Assembly: GCA_041906305.1 (NCBI GenBank)
Contig: JAYRJL010000010.1
Coordinates: forward strand, 1 to 64,000
DNA from: SHVZ01 sp041906305
Lineage (GTDB): Bacteria > Pseudomonadota > Alphaproteobacteria > SHVZ01
Length of the DNA stretch: 64,000 nucleotides
Direction: 5' to 3'
A model generated the notes under the pieces. The model saw only the letters and a list, made by a program, of their open reading frames with translations. It searched no databases and was not told the DNA's origin. The translations under genes and the position numbers were made by a program. Of this stretch, positions 61,973 to 64,000 are shown in pieces (the first letter of the stretch is position 1; every line of letters starts with the position of its first letter).

Positions 61973-63133
61973 ATGAGCGAGCGTTTCGATGTCGTGGTCG
62001 TCGGCGCCGGTGTCAGCGGTGCCTCGCTGGCCTGGTACCTCAAGAAGCGCGGCGTCGGTCGCGTCGCCCTGATCGAGCGCGACCGCCCGGCTTCCGGCGG
62101 CACCGGCAAAAGCGCCGCGATCGTCCGCCAGCATTACTCGACACCGCTGATGGCCCGCCTCGCCCGCGCCTCGCTCGACGTCTTCCAGGATCAAGCAAAG
62201 TCGGTCGGCTTCGAGCAGGTGGGCTACCTGTTCCTGGTACCGCCCGAGCAGGCAGCGACCGCGCAAACCAACATGGCGATGCAGCGGACGGTCGGCGTCG
62301 AGACCGAATGGCTCGACCCGGCGGTACTCAAGAAGAAGGTCGGCGACTGGCTCAACATGGACGGCGTCGGCGGCGCCACCTTCGAGCCGAAGGGCGGCTA
62401 TGCGGACCCGGTGCGCACGACAGAGACCATGGTCGCCAACTTCAAGAAGCTCGGCGGCGAGTTCCGCGAGCGGACGCCGGTGCGCGGCCTGATCCGCAAG
62501 GGCGACCGGATCACCGGCCTCACCACCGACGCCGGCGACATCGAGGCCGGCACCGTGGTCAACGCGTCGGGCCCGTGGTCGATCATGCTGGCGGCGAGCG
62601 CCAACATCGAGATGCAGATGCGCGCGATCCGCGAGCAGGACACGGTCTGGGAGGCCCGATCCGGCCGCCCGGTCCCGTCGCATTCGATCTCGAACGCGGT
62701 GGACGCGACGTACCTTCGTCCGCTCGGCGGCAACCGCTACGTCGTCGGCCGCGGCTTCCCCAAGGAGTACTTCGACTGCGATCCCTATAACTACAAGCAG
62801 ACCGCCGAGGACGACTTCGTCGCCGAGGTGCAGCGCCGGCTCACCATGCGCTTCCCGACCATGGAAGGCGCGAAGCTGGTCGACGCCTATGCGGCGCTCT
62901 ACGACGTGACCGTCGACTGGTATCCCTATGTCGGCCCGCGCGCCGGCCTCGAGGGTTATGCCGACTTCTCCGGCGGCAGCGGCCACGGCTTCAAGATCGC
63001 GCCGGCGATCGCGTCCGAGCTCGCCGACTGGATCGTCGACGGCAAGGCCAAGCCCGACTTCGCCCGCCTCTCCTACGACCGGATCGCGAAGAAGGACGTG
63101 TTCGCGGGATCGTACGGCGGCAACCGAGGCTAG
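61973..63133 (+). CDS. FAD-dependent amine/amino-acid oxidoreductase (DAO family)
   Basis: This is a 386-residue flavoprotein of the DAO family, which includes sarcosine oxidase, glycine oxidase and D-amino-acid oxidase. The FAD-binding N-terminus is VVVGAGVSGASLAWYLKKRG at residues 6-25. SGGTGKSAAIVRQHYSTPLM near 42-61 and the C-terminal DFSGGSGHGFKIAPAIASEL near 325-344 (the FAD-contact GGSGHGFK) are also family markers. It starts three bases after hyuB. In an N-methylhydantoin route, it would be a natural sarcosine oxidase; this is inference. Confidence 0.9.
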   Translation: MSERFDVVVVGAGVSGASLAWYLKKRGVGRVALIERDRPASGGTGKSAAIVRQHYSTPLMARLARASLDVFQDQAKSVGFEQVGYLFLVPPEQAATAQTNMAMQRTVGVETEWLDPAVLKKKVGDWLNMDGVGGATFEPKGGYADPVRTTETMVANFKKLGGEFRERTPVRGLIRKGDRITGLTTDAGDIEAGTVVNASGPWSIMLAASANIEMQMRAIREQDTVWEARSGRPVPSHSISNAVDATYLRPLGGNRYVVGRGFPKEYFDCDPYNYKQTAEDDFVAEVQRRLTMRFPTMEGAKLVDAYAALYDVTVDWYPYVGPRAGLEGYADFSGGSGHGFKIAPAIASELADWIVDGKAKPDFARLSYDRIAKKDVFAGSYGGNRG

Positions 63134-63154
63134 TCGGAGCTTCCTCCTCGTACC

Positions 63155-63183
63155 CCCTCCCCCGCGAACGACGCGAGGGAGGG
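63155..63183 (+). terminator. CCCTCCC-type hairpin after the oxidase gene
   Basis: CCCTCCCCCGCG and CGCGAGGGAGGG form a 12-bp stem with one mismatch and an AACGA loop. It belongs to the same CCCTCCC-core palindromes seen at 23100 and 35347. No T-run follows, so it may be a weak terminator or a processing signal. Confidence 0.55.
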
Positions 63184-63251
63184 TCCGAAGGACAGGGTTT
63201 TTCTTTTCGCCGTCCTGTAGCACGCTGACGGCCTCCCCTTCGGAGGCCGAC

Positions 63252-64000
63252 ATGAGCCAGCTATCCAATCGCGCGACCTCGACCGATCTGCTTGACCGGC
63301 GCGCCGCTGCCGTCAACGACGTGATCGAACGCGTGCGCGAGATCGAGCGCCGCCAGGGCGTCACGCGCGCTGCGATGGCCTCGATCGAGCGCGAGCTGAT
63401 CCAGCTGGCGTCCCGCACCGAGCTGTTCCCGAAGGAGCAGTTCGCGATCCGGCCGGGCAAGCCCGCGATCTATCGCCTGGCCGAAGATCCCGACCACCGC
63501 TTCGCGCTCTACGCCTCGGCCGGCGCGCTCGGCAAGTACCAGCCGCCGCACAACCACACGACCTGGGCGGTGATAGCCGGGGTGTACGGCCATGAGCACA
63601 ACGTCATGTACGAGCGGGTCGACGACCGCTCGGTGCCGGGCCAGGGCAGGCTCAGGAAGACCGGCGAGCGCACGGTCACCAAGGGCGTCGCGGTCTCCTA
63701 TCTGCCCGACGACTTCCACACGATCCAGACCGCCGGCAACGAAGAAGGCCTGCACCTGCATCTCTACGGCCTCAGCCTCGAGCACCTGCCCGACCGCATC
63801 GGCTTCAAGACGCCGGAGGACACGGCCTACGAGCGTTTCATGCGCGCGCCGAACATCGGCGCACCGCTGCTGCCGGCCCATGACCTGAAGGCGATGATCT
63901 CGGACGGCGGCGAGCTGGCGATCCTGGATGTGCGCGAGGAAGGCGTCTTCGCCAAGCGGCACCTCCTGTTCGCCTCGTCGCTGCCGTTGAGCCGTCTCGA
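63252..64000 (+). CDS. Thiol-dioxygenase-like cupin fused to rhodanese, 3' end beyond the window
   Basis: The visible 249 residues begin MSQLSNRATSTDLLDRRAAA. Residues 60-185 form a cysteine/mercaptopropionate-dioxygenase-like cupin: His100 and His102 in PPHNHTTW, and the third ligand His in GLHLHLYGLSLEHL near 167-180, which parallels the HLYS segment of cysteine dioxygenases. From about residue 205 a rhodanese-type domain starts (ELAILDVREEGVFAKRHLLF at 221-240) and is cut at the window edge. The protein therefore joins an iron thiol oxygenase to a sulfurtransferase domain. It lies 118 bases after the oxidase, beyond a hairpin. Confidence 0.85.
   Translation, partial: MSQLSNRATSTDLLDRRAAAVNDVIERVREIERRQGVTRAAMASIERELIQLASRTELFPKEQFAIRPGKPAIYRLAEDPDHRFALYASAGALGKYQPPHNHTTWAVIAGVYGHEHNVMYERVDDRSVPGQGRLRKTGERTVTKGVAVSYLPDDFHTIQTAGNEEGLHLHLYGLSLEHLPDRIGFKTPEDTAYERFMRAPNIGAPLLPAHDLKAMISDGGELAILDVREEGVFAKRHLLFASSLPLSRL

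Overview
This window is GC-rich, gene-dense bacterial DNA with many 1-11 base overlaps between consecutive genes and very G/C-biased third codon positions. The content points to an alphaproteobacterium of the Rhodospirillales/Hyphomicrobiales type. The clues are a TakP-like TRAP solute receptor close to the Rhodobacter sphaeroides protein, a MloK1-like cyclic-nucleotide channel, a homospermidine synthase plus type III ornithine decarboxylase pair, and several twin-arginine-secreted ABC and TRAP receptors. The genus cannot be named from the sequence. No tRNA, rRNA, CRISPR array, insertion sequence or prophage gene was seen.

Left third (1-25.5 kb). A flagellin is cut by the left edge, followed by a pentapeptide-repeat protein and typA/bipA. 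Next is a TakP-type TRAP transporter whose membrane genes (takQM) converge on the receptor gene (takP) over a shared bidirectional terminator. A run of single genes follows: phospholipase D-like, periplasmic cyclophilin, M14-like DUF2817, TPR/Sel1, a PCuAC-like protein without its copper ligands, and PilZ. A polyamine-type ABC transporter (permease, ATPase, receptor, permease) then leads into a glutamine-synthetase-like ligase, an aldehyde dehydrogenase, an iron alcohol dehydrogenase and an orphan peptide-type receptor, with an amidase and an EamA exporter on the opposite strand. Together these look like uptake and gamma-glutamylation-based breakdown of an amine or amino alcohol.

Middle (25.5-44.3 kb). 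Small housekeeping and hypothetical genes, a MloK1-like potassium channel, and a fused APH-like/P-loop kinase come first. A tightly overlapped operon mlrC-queA-tgt-queF-queG follows and supplies the later steps of queuosine tRNA modification. Next come a glutathione-linked patch (GST, DUF3750, ChaC) that includes a secreted phytase-esterase-like protein probably started at CTG, a patatin-CBS pair, an unknown protein, and the polyamine biosynthesis pair hss-odc. That pair is preceded by a 405-base leader holding a 14-codon reading frame with three consecutive prolines.

Right third (44.3-64 kb). Directly after odc an acetyltransferase gene breaks off after about 21 codons. The sequence switches there to the end of a large secreted protein, a seven-bladed SBBP propeller followed by five Ig-like domains, on the opposite strand; this is the clearest accessory insertion in the window. 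A dipeptide ABC operon (dppABCDF) follows on the minus strand, with an intrinsic terminator between dppA and dppB. Then come a flavin reductase, a Tyr/Pro-rich secreted protein and a second orphan peptide-type receptor. Last is a GntR-regulated cluster of hyuA, hyuB, an FAD amine/amino-acid oxidase, and a thiol-dioxygenase-like cupin fused to a rhodanese domain, cut by the right edge.
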